Under the pieces are notes generated by a model. The model searched no databases and was not told the DNA's origin. It worked only from the letters and a program-made list of their open reading frames with translations. Positions 1 through 12,100 of a DNA stretch of 64,000 nucleotides are shown in pieces. The DNA comes from Sipunculus nudus (lineage: Eukaryota; Annelida; Sipuncula; Golfingiida; Sipunculidae): the NCBI GenBank assembly GCA_026874595.1, contig CM049314.1, positions 34,234,229 to 34,298,228 on the forward strand, in the 5' to 3' direction. The position numbers and the translations under genes are program-made. The stretch's first letter is position 1. Each line of letters opens with the position of its first letter.

Positions 1-192
1 TAGCTCTGTGATCAGTTTTGATAAGGTCTGTCTTTGTGATTGCACAAGCAGAGCATATAGTTATCTAAGCATGAAGACAGAGCATACACATTAGGATATG
101 ATTTTTTTTTTTATTGCACACTATGTATGCAGATCGACTGGTACTGCAGATGTGTGAAAAGTTTTATCCTATGCATGTACATGCACTTACAT

Positions 193-706
193 TTAAAGGG
201 ACATAATCAGGCGCACTATTATGCCTATTCTTTCAAAATATCAGTTCAGTTATGCTTTATACAACAGTTTCCCAGGAACAACATCCCAGCACACAGTCTC
301 AGTACCTTGCATATGGCTGTTTAACACCTTGTTTTGGCTCTACTTCTTGGTAAACACTGTCCACATGTGTCTGTTTACTCAACAAGGCAGCTTGACCAGA
401 GGTCCGATTTTGAGCCGCAACATGCAGTGTTTTCGTCAGCAGGATTATGTATTACTTTTTTTGGGCCAAGTCAGTCGGGGCATCTCCTAACTGACATGTG
501 TTGTGGCTCCGTGATGCAAACAACCCCAAGTGCTGTGTTTATGTTGAAACCTTTGATCGCACCCGGTCCACTGTTTTTAACACTCGTTTACAAGAGTAAG
601 CAAAGGTTTCAAGGCAATATTTTGGCAGGTACAGGTTTATTTTAAAGGGAAAAAGGAATTTTTCATGTTAACTCAACATGCTTTATTGGTGATTGGGTCC
701 CTTTAA
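193..706. mobile_element. TTAA-bounded MITE-like element, copy 1
   Basis: This 514-bp unit starts TTAAAGGGACATAATCA and ends TGATTGGGTCCCTTTAA, so the ends are inverted repeats of about 17 bp. A second full-length copy lies at 39527-40021, with matching internal blocks such as CGGTCCACTGTTTT and GGGCCAAGTCAGTC. It has no coding capacity. TTAA ends could reflect a piggyBac-like target duplication or be part of the terminal repeat; a non-autonomous DNA transposon is the best reading. Confidence 0.75.
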
Positions 707-3449
707 TACCAGCAGGGCTAAAGCTGGTAATCTGTGACATTTGAAACACATATTTAACATACAAAATATATTGATATGATATATAAGTTTCATAGGATAT
801 TTCATTTTGAATCCAGCTGGGTTTCATGCACTGTAACAATTGAGATAATTATCAGAATATGTGTGCCTTCTTTTGCTTGTCTGGACATTTCATAACTTAC
901 ACAACCTCCAAAACACTGATTAAACTCAAGATTCTTGAATTAAGATTACTATTCTATATGAAGCAACTGAAAAGCATAGAGGAATAAATGGCATATGCAA
1001 CAACACACTGGTCGAGGGGGGTTAGTTTCATCCTTTTTTCTACCCCCTGATCACATGAACACTAAAGGAACAAAATTTGTCTCTGGTCATCTGTTTATAC
1101 ACCAAATCATTTATGTCATTTAAAATGCCATATCACAGAAGATTTATACCTTATATTATAAACAAAATAAAGTGTAACAACAGATACTCATCTTTAAATT
1201 TCAACTGTTGTCATATTTATTAGTACTGTCTAACTTATAATAAATGTTCAAAGCTTTATCAGTTACTTCATCAATGCTGTAATCCTGGTAATAACCACCA
1301 CTAATACTACCATTATGTAAATCATGGACAACAACTTAGTTAACCATATGCCTTTGAAATATAGACTTATCTGAACAAAGTAGCAAAGAATGCACCCATA
1401 GATTTTCCAATAGGGACAAAATGTCACGCTGAATCAATTTATATATACATGTATATCTAACCTAAGTCAAATGCCCTAAGGCATCCAAAATGACTCTGAA
1501 ATGTTCATCCTGTAAAACTTACGTAAACTTATTTGATACCTCATAACAGCTTTAAGTTTTTATTCATGCACATCTTCTCTAGTATTAGTTTTTGTCCATC
1601 TAAAAAAACAAAAAACACTACTGAGAAGAATGCATGTGACAAAAACCACCCAAACCTATGCATCATCAGCTGTCCTGTCTTTCCTCATTTCAAGAATTGT
1701 AGAAAATCAATTTTGTCTTTATGGTTGCCCCTGGCAACAGATGAAACATGTCTCTATTAATCCATCCCTCCAACACCAATGTCCTCTATTTATAATCGTT
1801 AATCCCGAACAGACAGGAGACAGATCAGTCACCAGGTCTCTGCTTTCTCGAGCTATTTCTCTTTATTCCCATTGGGAACCCTTTTTGCAGTTGCCATTGG
1901 CAACAGCAGAAGCCAAAACGCCGGATTGCTTTACCTCTAAATAGATACAAAAAAGTCTCAATCAAATTCCAGGGAGATAATTGTGTGTGTGTCACAGCTC
2001 AGGGGCCTGGATTTTTTATCTGCCACTCAATGTGATTTGCAGGTCGGGTGATATTTAATACTTCTAGGCCTGAGGATCTCGCAAACTCTGAGGTTACACT
2101 GTGACCAACATATTGGAGTCTCTTATCAATCCAAAGTGAAAGGCTGCTCCTTTATAGATAAAAGATGAGTGTATGAATTACTCTGTCCATGATAAAATGA
2201 TTGGCATATTTGTCAAACTGTCAATGCATCAAAGAAAACATCTACAAAAGTGTCTGCTACACACTTGACAAGACAGGTCAAGATTCAGTTCCAACCTCAC
2301 AGAATCAAATATCATGTCTTGATATACCAGATCTATTTTATGAACAGCCTGTCTAGGGGGGGAACAGATCAGTCACTGAAAGAGTTGAACATACCACAAC
2401 TTGTTTGACCTCTCCGTCTGGCTAACCCTTGGTCAGGAGAGGCTGATAAAATGTCAAACCTCCAACAGTTTATATGGGACAAGATGTCAAACTTTTGACT
2501 TTGTGCCATCTCAAGTAATCCCCTAAGCTCTTTGTTTGTGTGGACTCCTGAGCAACAAACATGACACTACTGTGTTCCTACCACCCCTGTCAACCTTTTT
2601 TTCTTCAGATTACTATGGCTGCCTTTTTGTTTGCAAGGGTTTCAATTTCGCAATATTAGCAGAAGGGGAATTATCACAAAAATATACTTTGAATAAGAGG
2701 TTCCATCATTGAAGGAAAAGTTAAAGGTGAAGGCTGACATTATGAATAAAAAAGATCATGTACATTCAATGACTGATATCTAAATTATATCAGATTCTTC
2801 CAATTGTCTGCCATTAACAAACAAAATTTTTTGTTAATTAGATTTTATGCACATGACATTTGATATAATTTATTCACATAATAGTTATATTCATTATTTT
2901 TGTGTGTAGGTATTTTGCATTGATAAATCATTGATGAAAATAGAACAGAGTGAAACACTAAAAAAAAATCACCAAATTTTAACCCTGCCAATATGAAGTC
3001 AATGCCAGTATTAATTTTACACAATAAACCCCACAGGCAGAGTGAAACAAACTGCCATTCAATGTAATGAAAATAATACATACTGTCCTTTGTGTGAAAA
3101 TCATGTAAAATGTTAAATTAAACATGAGAAAATGGCTTTTAATTGCAACTTTAACAACCCAAACCAAAGGCTTGACACAGAATAAATGGTGCCACAATGG
3201 CCCCAATAACAAAACCAAGAAAATTAAATGTTTGGCATGGTCTATGGCATGGTCATTCTACAACTTATGTTCTTAAAGGATGCAATGAAAGACTTAGAGA
3301 TATATAATCACAGGACAAGTCATGCATCTTTCTTTGGCTTCTGCTCACTATCATGCATACTCTTCCTTTTTATTTTGGCTTCTAAACTTAACTGAATTAA
3401 AAGGAGTAACCTGAACAAGAGCACCGCAAATGTGCATGATACGCCTGCT

Positions 3450-3940
3450 GTGTATTTGGTCACCTCTGACCTCATTAAATATGCATGAATTTTGATGAGA
3501 AGGTAATTCCTTGAGACACTCTATTGGTAAGCATGTATAAGTTTAATGAAACTCCATAGGATTTTGGTAAGTCATCAAAGTGCCCCCAAGTGCAATGACC
3601 TCTGACCTCAATAAATATGCATGGATTATGCTGGAAATCAAACTTAGGCAAGATATTTTATTGATTAATGTTTCTCATGAATTTTATCAAAATCCTTCAT
3701 ATTCTTCATAAAGTTTTGTGGTGACACCAAAAAAGTAGCCTGGTAACCAGTGACCTTTTTAATTATGCTTGGATGTTGCCCATAATCAAACTCTGGCAAG
3801 ATAATCTGTTGGTATATAGTTATGGTGAGTTTTCTGGAAATCCATCAAAGCCCCGGTAAGTTATCCCGGCGAAACTAAAAGTTAACGGACGGACAGTGGG
3901 TATATCATAATACTCCCGTCATATGACAGGCGTATAAAAA
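3450..3940. repeat. Dispersed repeat with three internal subrepeats and GGACGGACAG tail
   Basis: The motif CCTCTGACCTCA followed by AATATGCAT occurs at about 3463 and 3599, and a diverged form near 3750, so the block is built of roughly 140-bp subunits. It ends in a GGACGGACAGTGGGTATATC tail and a short run ATACTCCCGTC...GGCGTAT. Similar blocks are common in my memory of bivalve genomes; the family is unnamed here. Confidence 0.55.
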
Positions 3941-5363
3941 CCAGGTGGACAGGGGGTCATTGGAAAGGATAATATGTTACAGTATTCCTCCAGTGTAGTG
4001 GTGACAATATGATTTAAATTAGGTCTAGTATTAGATGAAGATAGGGAGCTCTTCTTTTATCTTCATAGAAGTGGGTCTCACATTTAATTATATAATGAAG
4101 AAATTGTGTGTTTTACTTGGGGATGTATATGAAACACTTGAAAGTGATTTTTATATTCAAATTAACATGTTCTAAAATAGGCATTAGTAATATGTGAGTC
4201 AATGCTGTGTTTTCATATAATGAAAAAACATTCACTAAGAAATGTTAAAAGACTAATTAGATGTCACTATAATGCTGGTGCATGTGAATAATTAAAACCA
4301 AGTAACACATGAGTCACAAGTCCACTGCACTATTCAACAGCAGTGCTGGCTCAAACTATTATTTCAAAACTCGGCTTTCACTAAGGGATAAAAGGGTTTC
4401 AGTACATTTTATATAATGAAGCTAATGGAGCTTGTTATTCTTGGTAAAACCAAATAAGGCAGTGATGATCCATCAATGACATTAGGACACAAAATGTCTC
4501 ACACACACCTGATATAAAAAGCATAGACTCCCAAATATTTGAGGAAGCTGAGATGCGACATTGTACAATATAATACAATGGATAATGAGCAGTTAAAAGT
4601 AATTACAATTTAGAAAATGAACCGGACTTCTTAGACCCATAGAATTTTTTTTTTAATAATGACTTTCATCATGGTCTCTTCACATGAATACCATTTGATA
4701 ATGACATGTGACAGCGTAAGTAATTAATTGGTGGGAATCCAAGTTTAGCTGGCTGGACAGTGAGTGCCATCTATTGACCAACTCTGGTACTACTATACAA
4801 CACTTTTGTAAAAGCTGTTGTCACTTCCCCTGACAATATATTTGTTATGTACAGTATTCCAACAACTTTAATGAAATCTCTGTCAAGAGAATTCGTAAAT
4901 ATTCCAAATACTACCCTTCCGTTATTTCTACTGTGTAAACACCACAGACTTAGAACAACATCTCATTCCTTGTATTGTTGTCATTTCATACTCTAAACTC
5001 TAGCGCACACAAATAAAACAAACATGGCCATGAATTAAAATAAATTTACCTCCACACAAAAATTCTGACTTACCTTGGGCAGATTTAATATAACACAATA
5101 TAATCATGCAACATTTGACAATAAGAACTGAACACAGAATACAACAAATATGTCATCACAAAAAGCTCAAATCAGCACATAAGCTTCTTCCTTATACACT
5201 AGAAAAACTTGTATTTTATGCATCTTTGTACTCTCCTCACACAGTGGATGTACACTGCAGTTGTCAAAGATCTCCTTTGTTCAAACCACTGCTTTTTAAA
5301 ACAAGATATTCTGGGTCCCACCACCAAGGCTTGCACAGGGTAAATACATATCAGACTGAGTAT

Positions 5364-5432
5364 CACATGATTAATATTTGGAGCTGGATGCACAATGCAA
5401 TACTACTCTCTCATTGATCCGACTACAATTCT
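5364..5432. repeat. AGCTGGATGCACAATGCAATAC repeat, copy 1
   Basis: Shares TTTGGAGCTGGATGCACAAT and TCTCATTG with the copy at 9223-9282 next to KDM6A exon 3. The two copies are about 70 bp, in the same orientation and moderately diverged. Confidence 0.55.
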
Positions 5433-5946
5433 TTGCTCTGTGCCAACCCTGGCGGTGGAACCCTGAGAATTTTGCCATAACAGTGGTTAAAGTGACGGTG
5501 ATTTGTGATGACTGCAGTGTATGACCATTGTATGAGGAGCATAGCAAACAGTTCAACTATTTAACTATTTGGAACATAAATGCCACATTTCCTTTACATT
5601 CAATGAAAGTAAAATGTTTTGGAACAGATTTCAGTGCAAACTGAGTGTTCACAAAGCTATCCGAAAAGTTTTCCATACATATAATAAAGAATAGGACTCA
5701 ACATCGGGAAAGTAACACCTAAATTTTAGATGCCCTACATAAATTTGGACTTGCACCCCAGTAACTATGGCCAGTTTGCAAAGTGTGCTGCACATCACAG
5801 TTTGCCATTTATATTGTATTTTAGACGATAAACATATAATAAACATATAATAAAAACATATAATTGATATGTTTTAATGAGACAAACATTTTGGGAATGT
5901 AACTGAAATATATTTAAATATAAATAAAGATTTATACTGATTCAAC

Positions 5947-6050
5947 CTGTTAAATTGGACAAGTAAGAAGCTACTTTTGTTGCCCTAACACTATTTTGTA
6001 AAGCTTTTACTTGCCCCGGGCAAGTAGGCAACCATCAATGTCAAGCCAAA
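5947..6050. repeat. ACTTGCC/GGCTTGACATT repeat fragment
   Basis: Contains TTTTACTTGCCCCGGGCAAG and ends in AATGTCAAGCC, the inverse of the GGCTTGACATT end seen at 13679. It matches the family at 13679-14044 and 19527-19795. Confidence 0.55.
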
Positions 6051-6066
6051 AGATGTTTCTACTCAC

Positions 6067-6125
6067 CATTGGAAGGCATTGAAGTGGAAGTACACTGTAC
6101 CCAGGCCATACAGGAAGGTTGCATC
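6067..6125 (-). CDS. KDM6A: KDM6A coding exon 5 (TPR 2)
   Basis: This 59-nt exon encodes DATFLYGLGTVYFHFNAFQ plus two bases of a tryptophan codon. The acceptor is TATTACAG and the donor GTGAGT. The FLYGLG-VYFH-NAFQW motif is almost identical to vertebrate UTX and is the strongest single identification in the window. Confidence 0.93.
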
Positions 6126-9100
6126 CTGTAATATAAACAACAGTATTGTAAATAGCATCCATATGTGCATTACAAAATCAGTACATTGAAAAATTGGCTG
6201 ACAACCACCGCACTATCATGACCACCCCAATATCACATTATTCTGCTAAGAAGACCACTTGTTTTAGTTCAAGGAGTAATGTAAATCATCATAACAACTT
6301 CCCCCTTACACAATAACCCCACTAATCTGACCATATTGGCTGGTCCCACATGTGGTCGTGTTAGCAAGATTTTACTGTGTTTATACTTGAAGCAACAGAT
6401 CTTTATACAGCAATTATAATACTAATGATAATCTTAAGAACTTTCACTGAGTATGTATCATATTCGTATTCATATTCATCACACACACCATGTAATTTAG
6501 TAAATATGAGTAAATATTGAGCTGGGTGAGGTAGAGCCAGGAATAAAATACTTCAATTAAAGAAAATCCTTTTAAAATGACCATGACAAATTGGAAGGCG
6601 ACAATTTTTGGGTCTCATCTATTGCTTAAATCCCTCATGTAAACATTCAAAACAGCTTGGGGAAATAAGCTCAATATTTAATTGAGTTGCATATAGCAAA
6701 GCTTTTACAACAACATGACCAAGTTAATAGCATGACCAGATGAGACAGACATTTTTCGTATAAGAAGCCATATTAACATTCACATTCATGTTCACATGCA
6801 CCACATGAATAAATTAGTATACTGTCTGGCCTTGGTGTTGTTACAGCATTCCCAGACTTTAGGCAAGAACCCTGAATAAATACCCTCCATCATGTGACTG
6901 GCACATTTTTTACAGGTTTATTTAATAACTAGAGTTGGGAGTTATTTCCTTGATCATAACCAATCCCTGATATTATCAATCGATGATCTATTATTAATTG
7001 TTTTTGAGAATTGATGGGAATGTAATTTAATGACAAATCATCAGTAAAAATTGGCTGACTGCTAGGAGCATGAAATTCATAATCAAATTCAACCTGTACA
7101 TCCTTCCAATTGATATATAGGCCAACATACTCAGTTGCTGGCTTTTATATCTGGTAACTCTGTAACCTATAGATGTATATAGTAAACTTTGGTGTGAATC
7201 TATTAGTAAACACAGATTTTTCTAAAATTTGTTTCAATAAATTTTATGAAAGAGTACCTTCTGTCATTATAAGGCAATACAAGATCACTCATCAATTATG
7301 ATCGATCATCGTCCGAACACAACTTATAATTACCACTCTATAATTTTTTTGGTGAATGGCATGAACCATTTTGAACCTGATAAAGGCAAATAATACTGAC
7401 TGAAGTTAGTAAACTGTTATATAATACAAATTACAAGGACCCTACTACACATAATTAAGTTTTGGTGCATTACGATTCATTCTCACCACAAGTCATGGTC
7501 AAGACAAAATGGCCTTATAAGAAGGAGCCTGTCAAGGAATAAGTTGCTGGATTGAGATGAAGTGAATGTGGCATTTTAAACTTCACATTTTTTGGTCACA
7601 GGTGTAAATAAAGTGACACATATCCCCTACGTCCTGTTCTTTATAAATGACTTCTAAAATCTAATAACTCTTTGAGTTTTAATTTTAATTGCTTAAATTA
7701 CTGTATGATTCTGACCAAACTTAAAGCTTTTTATGTATGTTATACAGGAAAGATTGACAAGGCCACATATCTTAAATTAAAAGACACAGAAAAAATACAA
7801 GAAAATCCTCACCTTCCAATGATCCTTCTTGAGCAAGTAATACTTCTGATAGGCTGATAAGGCTGAAACCATACATAGACAATATCACTCATATAATTTA
7901 GGACAATCATTTTACATGTATAAAGGCTATAAAGGGGGAAACCACACACAAATTGACTATCACATAATCAAAGACATAAATAATCTTTATACATATAGGC
8001 TGAAAAGGTTGAAAACACACACAAACAAAATCGCTTTAACATATTAAAAGGCCAAATTAATCATAACACGTAGAGGCTGATAAGGCGTAAACCACACACA
8101 AATTGAATATAACTTAATAAAAGACCTAAATAATCATTATACATAAAGGCTTGTCAATTAGGTGAAAACCACAAACAAACACAATAATTATCACATTATA
8201 AAAGACATTGAGAACCAAATACATAAAAGCCAATTGGAATGACAGGCAGAAACCACAAAAAACAAACTCAGTCACTTAATAAAACACCCAAACAGCTATC
8301 CTGCATAAAAGTCACATGGTCCTATAAATATTCATCAACAAGGTCACTAAGCTATTAAGAGATGAGGCAGTCCAGTCTGGTTAGTTCTGTTCCACTCAGG
8401 GCCATAAACTAAGTGGGTAAAAATCCAGTGTATTTTTTTGTATTATTAAGCATAAATTCCCCACAAACCTGACATTGATGGAAAAGAAATATTTCACCCA
8501 TGACCATTTAATGACAAGATGTACTAAAGCTTGTTTCAGACTGATTGGCCTGGGTCATTTGGCTTCACTACAAACTGGCCAAACTTAAAGGAAATGGGGA
8601 TTCAAAAGCCATCTTGTTCTTGAATTTTTTTACAGTTGAAAAGAAAAAAAAATCTCTTGAGATTGTTTATTATTAGACAATAAATGTAAATTTGTCAAAA
8701 AGTGGCAAAATTTTCAGTGTTTTGACGGACTTAATAGACATGAAATTTCAGTCCTATGACAAAAGCCACTTTGGTTACTTGGTCCATCACCAGATGTCAC
8801 TAAGTGCTTCTTGCATATAATTTTCTAAAGATCTACCAGATGTCACTTTGATCTTACACAAGTTCGTTCAGCAACTCAAAAGAACACAAGATGGAACATA
8901 TCATGCAAAACAATAATGGTGACATGTGTAAACGTATCTCTACAGATTTACTAATGAGTTAATATTTCATTGTGTGTGTGGGGGGGGGGGGTACTTCCAT
9001 GTCCTGTCATAAATAGACAAAATGACATCCACAGCACTGACAGGATTGAGGTACACATTCTCATATGGTCATAGACAAAGAAAAGCACCAATCTCCATGG

Positions 9101-12100
9101 TCCGATAAAAATTACAAAACATTAAATGTAAATACAAGATAATATACTTTGTCATATACAAATGCATGAAAGACTGGGTGAGTGGAAGTATATTTAAATG
9201 TTAATGTTACACATGATAATGTTTAAAATTTGGAGCTGGATGCACAATGCAATACAGTGCTCTCATTGGTCTGATACAGTTTGGTCTTACCTTTTGCATA
9301 GTCTTCAAGGAGCAGGTGCAGATGACCAAGCATACAGTAACGGTTCAGGTCTCCATCCTCCTGGCCCTCAGCCTCCTTCTGCTTCAGAAGCAGGGACTTC
9401 TCCAAACAGTTCACCGCCTGCAGGTAGATATAGGGTGTAAGATTTTATTGTTTAGAAACATAATTATTTTACATGAACTATACAAAAAGTTATTATAACA
9501 AATCTTTTGTTATGAAGGTCCTCTGAAATATTCAATATAAAAAAATAAATAAAGTAAATATTTTCAAGGCTTAACCAAACCAAGCCGTTAATAAATGTGG
9601 ACTTCACACTAGGTGACCATTAAAATAAAAACAAAGGACCTATGGGTCACTGTGCTCAGCTGATGTTACCCTTGAAGGTAAAAATCTAAAATAATATCAA
9701 ATGGAGATAAAGTGTAAGAGGAAGAGGTAATAAAGGCCATGGTTGGTTTATATGATTGGTTTGTATTGATGAGCAAGAAATTGTTGCAAAAAATATTTTG
9801 TGACCTGACCATGTGTTTCCTAATGTTGAAACTAAGCATGTGAGCAGTTTGTGAAAAAATGATCTGTACTATTACCATGATCATTAGTTGGTTTTTCGAT
9901 TAACTGTTGACATTTCAGTAGTTTACACATTTGTTCAATTGAATCTATTTTTTTGTATAATATATATTATTAAATATATATGTATTTTTTTTATGAAATG
10001 TATACAGTTGAAATATAGCTAATTAACAACATAAAACAGGGCAAACAAAGCCTGATCTCAAATTCTGCTGAGGCAGGAAAATAATGAACAAATGTTTGTA
10101 TTAAATCCTCATTTTTTTTATCACATCAATTATTTTCTAGTTTAAGTTTATATTTCTATACATTTCCAATTTAACATATATATCTGAATATAAAAGTTGA
10201 TTCATAATTCTCAATTGCATCATCATAAATCTTAATCTTGTCAGATAACACCACATCATGCATACAAATGTTTATTTATTTTTTACCACAAAAATATATC
10301 TTTTAAATCTGCAAAACAATAAATATCTCAAAATAATACTTGATTTAGATTTCACAATTTTTAATTGTGTCTTTATTTATCCATTATGTGCTTCATATTT
10401 TATAATAATTTAAGCATACTGATGGGTTCAATTATATTTGTTAAAATCATCTAAAAGAAAACTGATTTCTTTAAAAATGCTACATTACACAACATTGCAT
10501 CTTCTGGGTTACACCTTGAATTATTTTGCATATCGGAGTGGAAACAGCATTACAATTAAGGAGATACAGTGAAAACAATAACAATTACTGCATAACACTT
10601 GGTGGGTTGGGGTTGGGGGGGGGGGGGGTGATTCGGGTGGTGATATGAGAATAACTGTACACCTGTCACAGCAGGGGCTCTCCCCCAGTGACTGTAACAA
10701 ATCAGAAACCCTGGCATAGCTGACTTCCAGTGACCTGGAGTGGGACCCTGCATCTGTATTCAAAGCAAGTGACTACAGAAACCATTTGAAAAGCTAAGAG
10801 AAAATGGCCCAGCTTAAATGAACCTCTGTAAATTATAGAATAATGGATATGAGCTAAAGCATATGGTATGTGTTATAAATGAAACCTTTGGCCTGAAACC
10901 ATTTAGTGATGCACCAAGGGAAAAAATGGGCCTATGGTTAGTGTCATATAAAAGTTCCATTTCATAAACAAATAATGTGTGAAGGTAATTAAGTTTTCAA
11001 AAGTTAAATATATGGCCATATGAGTTAAAAATCAATCCCACAAAGTTTGACCAATATTCCTAATTTTAAAAACTAGGTTTAACAGTGTTATTCACACCTA
11101 GGCCCCGCCAATTTTAAGAGATATGGATGAAATGCTACCAAGTATTTATATCTTCTTAAATCTTGTCAGTTAGCACTTACATTGAGTCCTAATATTTTAC
11201 CATATTTGAATATTAGGATTAAATTCCAGAAAATTTTGTTCTATAAAAAAATCAAAATTGTCCAAGTCTCAACAAAAAGAATTTTTTTAACATAAAAATT
11301 ATAAGCTTTGTCTTGTATATTAGTCCTGTGTATCGAAGCGGTGGGTCAGGGAGGGGTCTCTGTGGTTACTGTTCATCGCTGAAAAAAATGTGAAATTATA
11401 AGATTCATCTTGTTTAGAGTACACGTCTGTCAACAGAATGGGGTGGGGTGGGGGGGGGGGGGAGAGAGAGAAAGGCTCCCTGTGGTATTTATGCTGGCAG
11501 CCTGATCAAGCTCAACAAGAAAGAGGGCTTGCCTGAGTGATGGGATTACATAATAGCCTGGGGAGCATTGAGAGTTGCACTAAATGACCTACAGTGACCT
11601 CAGTGGACTGCTTGACAATGTAAGTGAATACAACAAGAGCCTCCAAACAAATTTAATAACTAGCCTAATTCTGCAGCTTTTATTTTCAAATTTCAGATTT
11701 TAACAGATTAAATCCTTATGTGTACATGCTGTGAAAATAACATCCACAGTACTTACAGGAAAAATCGTGCCATGGCCAAAGTTGGGCAAAATTTAAGGTA
11801 CTGATTTTATATTTATGCTAATAACTTTAAAAAAATGCATTTTTCAGATCTAATTTTCGGTATACAATTGAATCTTGATTAAATGATGTTATATTCCTGA
11901 AAAAAAGTCTCAGCCCTTCTTATTTTAAGTGAGTAAATATATATCCTGATTTTTTTACAAGGTGCATTACGTTTGGGCCTGTAACTTCAACAAATTATGC
12001 AATACTGACCAAAATTTTGGTATGTACATAGGAAATGTATGGAAGAATATGAATATTAACAATTACATCTAACATTATGCCAATTTTTGGTTTACCAGGT

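Larger units (their letters stand above)
1..6066 (-). other. KDM6A intron 5 (partial), no exon recognised
   Basis: I searched this stretch for the next UTX exon (WAIKAFQE...RAKEIHLRLG region) on the minus strand and did not find it. The interval holds a MITE-like element (193-706), a subdivided dispersed repeat (3450-3940) and the AGCTGGATGCAC repeat (5364-5432). The rest appears to be unique AT-rich intron. Confidence 0.6.

Noticed and set aside
5380-5560. Possible duplicated KDM6A exon 3 next to the first AGCTGGATGCAC copy
   Set aside because: The sequence beyond the shared repeat does not resemble exon 3 and has no open frame with the LEDY motif.
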